This document shows positions 1 to 9,126 of a stretch of DNA of 64,000 nt, in pieces. Under the pieces are notes generated by a model that saw nothing but the letters and a program-made list of their open reading frames with translations, was not told the DNA's origin and made no database searches. Position 1 is the first letter of the stretch. Each line of letters begins with the position of its first letter. The DNA comes from Drosophila pseudoobscura (taxonomy: Eukaryota; Arthropoda; Insecta; Diptera; Drosophilidae): assembly GCF_009870125.1 (NCBI RefSeq), contig NC_046679.1, positions 14,880,001-14,944,000 on the forward strand, read 5' to 3'. Made by a program: the position numbers and the translations under genes.

Positions 1-887
1 ATGCGATTTTCCGGATCCATTACTAGCATTTTCTCTATTAAATCCACGGCCTGAGAATTGCCCATACCGAAAAGTTCCATAAAATCGCTTTTCGTCCTCC
101 TGGGTAAGGATTCCACGTAGGTGCGAGCACTTTCTAAGTCAATCTTGCTTTTGAACTCGTCCGATGGTGTGCCCATTACATCGATTATGCAATCAAGTTG
201 ATTTGTATAGTCCCTTCCTGGAAAGAGCGGTCGCCCCGTAATCATTTCGGCAAAAATACAGCCCACAGACCACATATCAATTGCCTTGCTATAGTTCCTC
301 CAGCAGAAGAGGATCTCTGGGGCACGGTACCATCGCGTCGTCACATAAGTTGTCATATCTTTACTGTTCAATCGTGCCATGCCGAAATCCAGAATACGCA
401 GCTCACAGTCTTTGTTCACAGCAATGTTTCCAGGCTTCAGGTCGCGATGAAGGACTCCGGCACTATGAATATACTTTAAGCCCCTGAGTATCTGATAGAG
501 GATCACTCTAATTTGATTGTCCGAGAGCTTTTGTGACCGTATGGTTTTATGAAGGTCTGCATCCATTAGATGAGTCACTAAATACACCTGCTGAAAGTTC
601 TCCAAAGTGGGAGAAGGCGAAGAAGGATGGAATACGTCCAGTAAACTAATTACATTCGGGTGATCCATATGCTTCAGCAGACGTATTTCGCGATAGACTC
701 GTTTGGCATGCTCTGCGGTTTCGAATGGCTGCAGTAGTTTCTTGATTGCAACATTCACATCGCCTCCCCGCAATTTCGCTTTTGAAACCTGGCCAAAGGA
801 TCCAGCGCCAAGAAGCCGTTCGATCTCATATACATCTGGTACCTCCCATGCCTTCTCATCCATTACGAATTTTGTGAATTTCGACAT
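1..887 (-). CDS. p38c: p38 MAP kinase paralogue, p38c-like (3' end outside window)
   Basis: The minus strand is open without a stop from an ATG at 887 to the window edge, giving about 295 residues of a CMGC-family Ser/Thr kinase. Visible kinase elements are the Gly-rich loop GAGSFGQV, the ATP-binding Lys in VAIKK (K49), HRDLKPGN (catalytic D149), DFG at 167-169 and the APE motif. All catalytic residues are present, so the kinase is expected to be active. The dual-phosphorylation motif is T179-T180-Y181 (TTY), not the TGY typical of p38. It lies tandem to and upstream of nothing else in view, with p38a following on the same strand, which matches the p38c/p38a pair of D. melanogaster. The symbol rests on this position and on divergence from p38a. 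The gene ends beyond base 1 and roughly 50-70 C-terminal residues are missing. Family role: stress and immune MAPK signalling downstream of MKK3/licorne (family knowledge). Confidence 0.85.
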   Translation of the reverse strand, partial: MSKFTKFVMDEKAWEVPDVYEIERLLGAGSFGQVSKAKLRGGDVNVAIKKLLQPFETAEHAKRVYREIRLLKHMDHPNVISLLDVFHPSSPSPTLENFQQVYLVTHLMDADLHKTIRSQKLSDNQIRVILYQILRGLKYIHSAGVLHRDLKPGNIAVNKDCELRILDFGMARLNSKDMTTYVTTRWYRAPEILFCWRNYSKAIDMWSVGCIFAEMITGRPLFPGRDYTNQLDCIIDVMGTPSDEFKSKIDLESARTYVESLPRRTKSDFMELFGMGNSQAVDLIEKMLVMDPENR

Positions 888-1526
888 TTTATTTGTACTC
901 GTTGGACTGCTGCCCACCGTAGCGTTCCCTGAGGCGATGAAAAATAAACTGATTTAAAATGGTGCTCACCAGCTTTCCTCAATACATTTCTTATCAAACG
1001 ATAAGTGGAGTCTAATCGGTGCATTATTCACTCCTGGTTTATGGCCGGAATTGGTATTGGGCAGGAAATGATAAAACATACTGCCAGAAATACTTACAAA
1101 GCAAAGATCTTGTTCTGTTGAGCGTTTATCAGCACACTTGCGTTGCAGTTAAATTCGAAATTGCATACTAAAAAGTCTTATCTATATATATATATCATAG
1201 AGTATTTCTGAACTACCAGAGCTGTCAGATCGGGCAAACCTGCCCCATCGATGGCGTTTATGCGGTTGAATTTCGTGATGACTTGAAATGACTAAACTTT
1301 TACGAAAAAACGCATTTAATATACAATGCAAAGAATAGATTAGTGGCAAGCAATAACAAATTTTTAAATATACAACACAAAAATATTAGTCAACATTAAG
1401 ATTTGGTACATTTTGAGTACAAAAGGCATCATTTAAACAACTTTGTTGCGTAGGTATAAAAAATAGAAATCCTCTCCTGAATAATACTTAAAGACCTTGA
1501 TGGTTGCTTTGTTGTTTGCTCGATTA
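888..1526. other. p38c-p38a intergenic region
   Basis: AT-rich spacer between two tandem minus-strand kinase genes. It should hold the p38c-like promoter and 5' UTR and the p38a 3' UTR. A short run of TA dinucleotides lies near 1182-1194. I see no further coding sequence. Confidence 0.5.
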
Positions 1527-2627
1527 TCATTTCATTTCCTGTAGAACCTGAGCGAAAGACGGTGGCGGCTTGAAGTTTGTGACCTCTTTGTAAATGAGTT
1601 CCTTCCACTTGTCCACTGGGAGATCCATGTCCTCGAAACTTTGATCGTACAGCGGTGAGGTATGCTCGTCGCTGGGCTCAGAGTACTTCTCCAAGTACGG
1701 ATGGGCCAAGGCTTCTTCGGCTGTGATGCGCTTCTCGGCATCCAGCTCGAGCATCTTCTCCACCAAATCAATGGCCAACGGATTAGCGTTTTCAAACACC
1801 TTCTTAAAGCTTCGTCTCTTCATGGGCGGCAGTGACAAAATGTAATTGCGAGCACTCTCCGACGAGATCTTCTTCATGAAGTCGTCGGGCGGCGTGCCCA
1901 GCATCTCCATGATCAAATTAAGCTGATGAATATGATCGGTGCCCGGAAAGAGAGTGCGTCGTGTGATCAGCTCTGCCATTATGCAGCCCACCGACCAGAT
2001 GTCCACCGTTTGGTTGTAGTGCTGCCAGTTGAGCATGATCTCCGGGGCCCGGTACCAACGTGTGGCCACATAGCCGGTCATCTCGTTCTCTGTTGGCCGC
2101 GCCAGTCCGAAATCGAGAATACGCAGCTCGCAGTCTTCGTTGACTGCAATGTTGGACGGCTTCAGGTCGCGATGAATAACACCGGCACTGTGAATGTACT
2201 TTAGACCCCTGAGTATCTGGTAGACCAGGAATTGTACGTGATCGTCGGACAGGTGCTGCATCCGTATGATGTTGTTTAGATCCGCATCCATCAAGTGGGT
2301 GACGAGGTACACCTGTTGAAAGCTCTCCAGCGACGTGTTCGCCGGATGAGGGTGGAATATGTCCAGCAGTCCGATCACATTGTCATGATCCATATGCTTC
2401 AGCAGTCGCAGTTCTCGATACGTACGCTTCGCATGTACGGACGACTGAAAAGGGCGTGCCAGCTTCTTTATGGCCACATGCATATTGGTTCCCCGAACCA
2501 GAGCCTTCGAGACCTGCCCATAGGCACCAGAACCCACGGGCTGCAGGTTCTGGTAGATGTCAGGGATCTCCCATTCTGTGCGGTTTATGTCCAATTTGTA
2601 GAACTTTTGAGTCTTTGACGCTGACAT
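1527..2627 (-). CDS. p38a: p38a MAP kinase (Mpk2)
   Basis: Single-exon ORF of 366 residues, the full length of p38 kinases. The Gly-rich loop [27 protein letters not shown] and the diagnostic p38 activation motif TGY (in [16 protein letters not shown]) are all present. A C-terminal common-docking acidic stretch lies near DMDLPVDKW. It is nearly identical to the D. melanogaster p38a I recall, with scattered substitutions. Role: a stress-activated kinase in cytosol and nucleus, phosphorylated on Thr and Tyr of TGY by MAPK kinases, acting in stress resistance and immunity (family knowledge). The start chosen is the first ATG after an A-rich 5' UTR containing a GTTGCC hexamer repeat (2657-2680). 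It is one of two tandem p38 genes. Confidence 0.97.
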   Translation of the reverse strand: MSASKTQKFYKLDINRTEWEIPDIYQNLQPVGSGAYGQVSKALVRGTNMHVAIKKLARPFQSSVHAKRTYRELRLLKHMDHDNVIGLLDIFHPHPANTSLESFQQVYLVTHLMDADLNNIIRMQHLSDDHVQFLVYQILRGLKYIHSAGVIHRDLKPSNIAVNEDCELRILDFGLARPTENEMTGYVATRWYRAPEIMLNWQHYNQTVDIWSVGCIMAELITRRTLFPGTDHIHQLNLIMEMLGTPPDDFMKKISSESARNYILSLPPMKRRSFKKVFENANPLAIDLVEKMLELDAEKRITAEEALAHPYLEKYSEPSDEHTSPLYDQSFEDMDLPVDKWKELIYKEVTNFKPPPSFAQVLQEMK

Positions 2628-3582
2628 GGTTGCTGCTCCTATTTCTTTGACGCTCGTTGCCGTTGCCGTTGCCGTTGCCTTGAACTATTGGCACCTATCA
2701 AAGTAGAGATATTAAACAGCAATACGAGCAAAACAAATATGGCTGATTACGTTTATCTTGAGCGATGAAGCAGTTCCACGGGCACACTGTACGCCCAAGT
2801 GTATCAACAGGAATGCCAAGAAACGTCCGAAAGCATATTTATTTGTTCTATTACTCCACTTCGATGCGTGTTAGGGGGACGTGAATCAGAGTATGTGTCC
2901 CGCCAGCAACGAATTCCGTATGCGCTACAGCCACACATAATGGAAACGAGAAGTTGGTTCAGGTTTCAAAGGTCTGGCCTATGATCCATTTGAGCTACAA
3001 CAAAATGAAGATCATTTCACTTTCATATCAGAAACGGCTTTGGTAAGCTAATATGCTTTATAGTTCAAAATGAACCGCATTTAAATAAAAATAAATACTC
3101 ACACACGGATCAGCTGTAATGTCCCAAGGTATATTACATGGAAGGTAAGGGGAGAAAGAGAAAACGAGAGAGTGCCAGCCTTACCCCACATTCAATAGAC
3201 CTTGCAATAGGCCCACTATAACCCCCGTTAAAATTCAAATTCAAATTAAATTAACAGATGCGGGAAAGAGCAATCAATCTGCAATAAATTCACCTGCAAA
3301 TAAAAAAAGTAAAGTAAAGTAAAAGTAAAAGTATTCATATTTATTTTAGGATTTTGTAAGTTGATATTGAAAAGTCTTATGTTGATAGAAACTCGGTTCA
3401 AATGGCATAAGATACTAGAGGCAGTTTATTCAGTCGGTAGGTACCAAGCCCCTTTAATATTAATGGAATTAAAAGTAATAACAGAAAAGCTTCATTTCAG
3501 GACTTAAAGCGTAGAATGAATATATAGTAAATACTTTTTGTTTTAAGGATTATTTTGAAAAATCCATTATTTTTTGCTGGCT
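2628..3582. other. Upstream region of p38a and 3' flank of the next minus-strand gene
   Basis: Holds the p38a 5' UTR with an imperfect GTTGCC hexamer repeat at about 2657-2680 and a plausible 5' UTR splice acceptor (TTGATAG) near 2700. The rest is A/T-rich sequence without a convincing ORF. No TATA box was identified. Confidence 0.4.
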
Positions 3583-4498
3583 CTACTTCTCTCTAGCGTC
3601 TGGCACCTCGTCAAACGCAACCGGCAGTGTCTGGGACCCTGAGGCCACCGATGTCTTCGGCGTCAATGGTTCAGTCGTCGCTGGAGTCCAGATGAGCTTC
3701 CGTCGTATATTAGCATGGTGCTTTTCTAGCCGCTTCCTGTTGTTGTACCTGACATACATTCGGCTCCGACCGCTCACTGTGTAGTCGCTTTCCTGTTCCC
3801 CGGGAAAAAGACTCAGGAGTTCGCTCTCCAAATTCCGGCAGTTGCTTATCGACAGTGGAATTTTTTTTATAACGAAATGGTCGGCGATGGCATTTATGGC
3901 CGTTCTTCTTAGATTCGGAGTCAGGGGTTCCGGTCGGCCCACGCGCTGCAGTAGCGCCGTCGCCCCAACTGCTCTTAAAATGACGGCAGCCGTGCTAGCC
4001 GGCGAGGGCTTACGCACTCCAGACCCTGCACTGTGAGAAAATGAGGGGGTACGCGCCTGGATTTGGCGGATTGCGGTGGCGTTCCCAGCTTGCTGAGCAG
4101 CAGAAGCCTGGATTTGCCGGATTGCGGTGGCATTCCCAGCTTGCTGAGCAGCAGAAGTCTGGATTTGCCGGATTGCGGTGGCGTTCCCAGCTTGCTGAGC
4201 AGCAGAAGTCTGGATTTGCCGGATTACGGTGGCGTTCCCAGCTTGCTGAGCAGCAGAAGTCTGGATTTGCCGGATTACGGTGGCGTTCCCAGCTTGCTGC
4301 GCAGCAGAAGCCGACGAGGACGCCTTTGACGGCGTCTTCTGCTTCATTTGAATCCCGAGGAAGAAACCAAGTGGCTCTTCCGGCGTCGCCACTTTGTTTT
4401 TGTACGTAATTTTAATTTCCAATCTGAAAAAGGTTCATTTAAATAGATTTTATTCGAATTTTTACCGCAGAAATTGGCCAAACAACGTACTCGTCCAT
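3583..4498 (-). CDS. Unrecognised 282-residue protein with five 17-residue tandem repeats
   Basis: Two-exon model. An 8-nt first coding exon (4498-4491, ATG GAC GA) is followed by a GTACGT donor, a 67-nt intron and a TTTTTCAG acceptor. Exon 2 (4423-3583) continues as MDELEIKITYKNK. Without this splice the long ORF has only a TTG start, which is why I chose it. Total 849 nt closes in frame. Residues about 38-123 are five near-identical 17-residue repeats (core AAQQAGNAT-IRQIQ), probably helical and Gln-rich. The C-terminal half is basic, with an LLSLFPGE...MYVRYNNRKRLEKH stretch that may be a small conserved domain. I do not recognise the family; a nuclear role would be a guess from charge only. 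Neighbours (p38a upstream, acyl-CoA synthetase downstream) give no functional hint. Confidence 0.7.
4057..4311 (-). repeat. 51-bp in-frame tandem repeat, five units
   Basis: Five units of exactly 51 bp start at 4057, 4108, 4159, 4210 and 4261. They differ by a few substitutions (for example GCGG/ACGG and AAGC/AAGT) and encode the 17-residue repeats of the flanking gene. High identity suggests recent expansion or homogenisation, so copy number is probably polymorphic. Confidence 0.95.
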
Positions 4499-5084
4499 GG
4501 TCCCACTTAGATTTGTTGTATTCGCGGCGTCGTTTTTCACCATTTTGTTTCATCTTCATCTTCGAGCTCGGAAGCAGCACAAAAAGGATTGCAAATTTTC
4601 CTTTCGTTGCAATGAGAGCGAGAGGGAGGCAAGAGTTCTGATCTAACTGCCGCACAGTGGGTCAAGCTTAAACAATTTTCAAATTACGGCTATACATATG
4701 TATTATACACATTACACATATAATATATTAGATATATATGTATTGTTGGCAATAAAACAACACATGAGAAAAACGGGACAGGATTGACCGTTTTTTGCCC
4801 ACTGTGTGGTATTTGACCAGATGAACAGCTGCACTTTGACGGTCGCCATTTCCAACCAGACTTCGACCGCGTTCAGTTTAATTTTCTGCGAACGTAATGG
4901 AGCTTGAAGAAGTTTTCGCAAGCCACCCACGGAAAAATATTGTATTTCAAAAGAGTTTTATATAGAATCGTATTGTGTATAGAAATGTAGATCGAGTAAA
5001 TGTGAGCTTAATGCTAACCATAGAGGTTGACATCGAAATGAATAGCACTTAAACAAAATAAGCCCCTGTCCAGGACAGACCCTC

Positions 5085-5375
5085 CTTCTTCTGTGGAACC
5101 TTCACAATGACGCGGCGGCCAGGCCGTACTCCGATTTGTTGGCACGCTCGATGACCTCGTCGAGCATCGAGCATCGCATCTTCGCAATGGTCATGCTGTC
5201 CTCGGCATCGGCGAACACCGTTGGCTGGACAAAGTAGCCGGGAAGGCCACCAGCTTGGCGCCCTGCTCTTCATCTGCTCTTGGTTGACCTAGACACTCTG
5301 CTCGGTGTTTAGGTCGAGGGGATTGCCCACGGTCCTCTTCACGCGCTGTGCACTGCGATCCACGAATCTCCTACA
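5085..5375 (-). pseudogene. Decayed aldehyde dehydrogenase (Aldh) fragment
   Basis: In pieces, the minus strand reads like the C-terminal third of mitochondrial class-2 aldehyde dehydrogenase: FVDRSAQRVKRTVGNPLDLNTEQ, then an in-frame [17 protein letters not shown], a frameshift, [20 protein letters not shown], an internal deletion, then [18 protein letters not shown] and finally VIVKVPQK near the usual C-terminus. Stop codons, frameshifts and at least three deletions show it cannot encode an enzyme. No splice signals interrupt the segments, so a retrocopy is possible, but I see no poly(A) tail. The functional Aldh gene is elsewhere in Drosophila (known on another arm in D. melanogaster). Confidence 0.85.
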
Positions 5376-6190
5376 AATCTAATATAGGGTATAAAAAGAT
5401 TACGGAGATTTTGTTCCGCAATTGAGATGGCAGTGCTTCGATAAATCACTCGACAGCTGATCGCTGGTGGGGGCAGTTCCTCAATAAGAACGCTGCATTG
5501 ATTTCGATGGGAAATCAGATGTTTTCCGCGATTTGTTTTTTTTTTGCATTATTTAATTTTTTCTGAATGAAGTCATTTGGACCTACACGCGCCTGCGCAC
5601 TGGTAGCCTGAACATTATCAAATACGTTAATCTAATCGTGCCATAAACATATTGGGTGACAATTCGCGCCGGCCATCACAACTTTCAGTTTCTCGCCGAA
5701 GCCGCTCGTGTCCGTTTCGCCCAACAGTTGTGACCTAGAAAAAAAGTGACTGTAAGTCGGTAAATAGAAAACATGACCTGTTTAAATAATCCGCTCTACA
5801 AAGACTTCCAAGTATTGTTATATCCCTCGACCTCAATCGTGTCCCAGCTGGGATGGGATGCAAAGTGTCATCTCGTTTTCACCACCTCCGCGCCATGAAC
5901 TGCGACCTTTGGAACGTGGACTTTTAAACATAAATATTCTGTTTAATCAAATCTCTGTGATAGCAGCAACGGTAACATGGAACTTAAGCTGCACACAAAT
6001 ATCTGTTAGCGGACGACGATTAGATTAGCTACGTGGGTTCAAAGACTGTTAATATTGGTTTGCTTTTGTGCCTTGCCGAAGGAACCGGGTACCAGTAGGT
6101 TCAAGGGTTGTTACTACATAGAAAAACCACCCCCTTTTTACCACTCCCACTAAACTTTTTCTGTTCTTTTGCAGTCCAGCGCCACCAAAA
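5376..6190 (+). other. 5' UTR exon and leader intron of the acyl-CoA synthetase gene
   Basis: A strong donor (ACT|GTAAGT) at 5751/5752 pairs with a pyrimidine-rich acceptor ending in GCAG at 6174, 16 nt before the ATG of the next gene. This implies a noncoding first exon ending at 5751 and a 423-nt leader intron. The transcription start was not identified. Sequence around 5820-5900 is less AT-rich than its surroundings but gives no readable protein. Confidence 0.6.
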
Positions 6191-7884
6191 ATGACTTCCA
6201 CTCTACTGCCTGGTAACATTGTCTATGGCGGACCCATAACCGAACGTGAGGCCCAGGACTACAGATCCTTGGGCCAGTTCGTGTTGGACAAATACAAGGG
6301 CTTCGGGGACCAGACGGTGCTGGTGGATGCTGTCAGTGGGGCCGAGTACACGGCCACTTTCATGCACAAATCAATTGTCCGACTGGCCCACATACTCCAG
6401 AAGCTGGGTGTCAAGCAGAACGACGTCATCGGACTGTCTGCCGAGAACAGCGTCAATTTCGCATTGGCCATGTTTGCCGGCTTTGCTGTTGGCGCCACGG
6501 TGGCACCCCTCAATGTCACCTATTCGGACCGCGAGGTGGACCATGCCCTCAATCTGTCCAAGGCAAAGATCATATTCACCTCAAAGCTGACAGTCGATCG
6601 CATCGCCAAGGTGGCCAGCAAGAATAAGTTTGTAAAGGGCATTATTTCCTTCAGCGGCAGCTCCAAGAACTTTAAGAATATCTATGCCCTCAACGAAATA
6701 ATGGACGACGACAAGTACACGACAAGCCCGGAGTTCCTGTCGCCAGCGGCAAACAAAAATGAGGATGTTGCCCTGATTGTTTGCTCATCGGGGACCACAG
6801 GACTGCCCAAGGGTGTGCAGCTAACCCAAATGAATCTTCTGGCCACTCTCGACTCACAAATGTACGTTCCCATCGATGCAGCGTATATTGTATTTCTCAT
6901 CAATGCTTGTCTCTCAACAGCCAGCCCACGATGATACCCATGTCAGAAATAACGCTGTTGACGGTCATTCCCTGGTTTCATGCCTTCGGCTGCCTAACAC
7001 TCATCACCACCGCCTGCATGGGCGCCCGGCTTGTGTACTTGCCCAAATTCGAGGAAAACCTGTTCCTCTCTGCCATCGAGAAGTACCGCGTGATGATGGC
7101 GTTCATGGTGCCCCCACTAATGGTCTTCCTGGCCAAGCATCCGATTGTGGACAAGTACGACTTGTCGTCCCTGATGGTCTTGCTGTGCGGAGCCGCACCG
7201 CTCTCCCGCGAAACCGAGGATCAGATCAAGGAGCGCATTGGAGTGCCATTCATTCGACAGGGCTATGGCCTGAGTGAGTCCACGCTTAGTGTGCTCGTCC
7301 AGAACGATGATTTCTGCAAGCCAGGCAGCGTGGGCGTCCTCAAAGTTGGTATCTACGCCAAGGTTATTGACCCCGACACGGGCAAGCTGCTGGGAGCCAA
7401 TGAGCGTGGCGAGCTCTGCTTCAAGGGTGATGGCATCATGAAAGGATACATTGGCGATTCCAAGTCCACGCAGACGGCCATTAAGGATGGCTGGCTGCAC
7501 ACTGGTGACATTGGCTACTACGACGATGACTTTGAGTTCTTTATTGTAGACCGCATCAAGGAACTGATCAAGTACAAGGGCTTCCAGGTGCCCCCGGCCG
7601 AGATTGAGGCTCTGCTGCTTACCCACGAGAAGATCAAGGATGCGGCTGTGATTGGCAAACCCGACGAAGCCGCCGGCGAGCTGCCACTGGCATTTGTGGT
7701 CAAGCAGGCCAATGTGCAGCTCACAGAGAACGATGTGATCCAGTTTGTCAACGAGCATGCCTCGCCCGCCAAGCGGCTGAGGGGTGGCGTGATCTTCGTC
7801 GATGAAATTCCAAAGAATCCGAGCGGCAAGATCCTGCGCCGCATTCTGCGCAACATGCTCAAGAAGCCAAAGTCCAAATTGTAA
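6191..7884 (+). CDS. CG6178: Peroxisomal long-chain acyl-CoA synthetase, firefly-luciferase-like (CG6178 orthologue)
   Basis: Coding exons are 6191-6861 and 6921-7884; the 59-nt intron has GTACGT and CAACAG ends, giving 544 residues. It belongs to the ANL adenylating superfamily. The phosphate-binding loop CSSGTTGLPKG is near residue 200, YGLSES near 338, GWLHTGD near 413, and the C-terminal catalytic Lys is in NPSGKILRR near 522. The last three residues are SKL, a canonical PTS1 peroxisomal import signal. Reaction: fatty acid + ATP + CoA to acyl-CoA + AMP + PPi. The D. melanogaster orthologue CG6178 is known as a fatty acyl-CoA synthetase closely related to beetle luciferase. The intron lies just after the AMP-binding loop. 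It is convergent with Myo95E downstream. Confidence 0.95.
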
Positions 7885-9126
7885 ACGGATCAGGATCGAC
7901 CCCCCACCCTGTTCAGATTGTACCAATAGTTTACTATATGTATCGTTTTATTATTGCTAAACTTTGTTTTATAAACTACCAACTGGTTGGGTTTTTTTCG
8001 CTTTGTTTTCACGTATTTTGGCTCGTATTCTTTAAAAACTTAAATAAAAATGAAATACGTATCTCGCGGACACAATCGGGCTTTCGCTTCACAGCGTTTA
8101 CAAAGAGTCATGCCATACATTTGATGTCCGTAACTATCAACAACAAGAGTTATACATATATTGTATATCCAACAACTACACATCGTACAATACATTTCGA
8201 TCTCTCAACAAACTCTTCTTTTGCCATATCCCCATATTGTTACGCGAGTATATATATATATATGTATATATATTTATGTGTATATATTTATTTGAAATAT
8301 TTAGCTACTCTTCCGCTCTGGTTTTGTAAATAGTTGCTTAACATTTTGTTTGTATGCAGGGAAAGGGGAAAAAGTTCTGTTCTCTATTGAATGGGGGCTT
8401 CATTTGAGTGGTATATAAAGAGGTTTTTTATGTTTATATGTCTGTTCTGTTCGTTTCTGTTCTCTAGCATTAGTTCACTAATTATTGTGTATGAAACCTT
8501 AAAATTTAAGAGAAATGCCTTGGTTTCTATAACGGAAATACATATATCAATAGTTTGTGTAAAATCTCTAACGTTCTCCACTGATCCACGGATCCATACA
8601 GTATCCAGTATGCAGTACGTACTTATTGTTGCAGTTCTAATCGACTTGGTGCATGACATATGAACTTAAACTTAAGCCTAACTCGCTCGAATCTCTCCAC
8701 ACACAAAATTAGATGAATAAATTCAGTTGTTCACTTCGTTAGTTTCGTTTCTTTGGTTTTTTTTGCATAAATAAAGTACGAGTGCATTCTAAAATTAGGT
8801 CTCCTGTTCTCCTACGGCTCCTTATAGTTTCCTTTCCTCTCATTTTTTGGCACAACAAATGACAACAAATTGTTGAATCTCTCTCTGATTGTCGCTTGTG
8901 AACAAACCTAAACCTCTTCCTACCGCTTTAAATGAATGTGTGTGATTAATATTGCTAAAATTGTATTTTGATCCCTGGGACCATTATAAAAGACGACAGC
9001 GACGAGGCAGGGGCCATTGCAATTTGCGTGATGACTGGTAAAATTATGTATATTATGGATACGGACCACGACTCCGACCCTGCCCTAAGGTGATAGCTCG
9101 AAGCTATGATTAGATTCTGTTGCGGA
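7885..9126. other. Convergent 3' UTR region
   Basis: Between the stop codons of the acyl-CoA synthetase (plus) and Myo95E (minus). A plus-strand AATAAA lies near 8042. A TA-rich microsatellite spans about 8249-8275. The remainder is AT-rich with no supportable ORF. It probably contains both 3' UTRs. Confidence 0.5.
8249..8290. repeat. (TA)n microsatellite with interruptions
   Basis: Alternating T/A tract interrupted by TG and TTTATG steps, in the 3' intergenic region. Confidence 0.85.

Noticed and set aside
929-969. Possible 5' UTR intron of the p38c-like gene (GTGAGC...CTCAG)
   Set aside because: It would be 41 nt, shorter than functional Drosophila introns usually are.
4344-4655. Minus-strand ORF proposed as an N-terminal extension of the repeat protein
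   Set aside because: It is in a different frame and its splice junction leads to early stops; the 8-nt exon model gives a clean in-frame start.
7117-7926. 269-codon minus-strand ORF
   Set aside because: Antisense shadow of the acyl-CoA synthetase exon; composition follows the sense codons.
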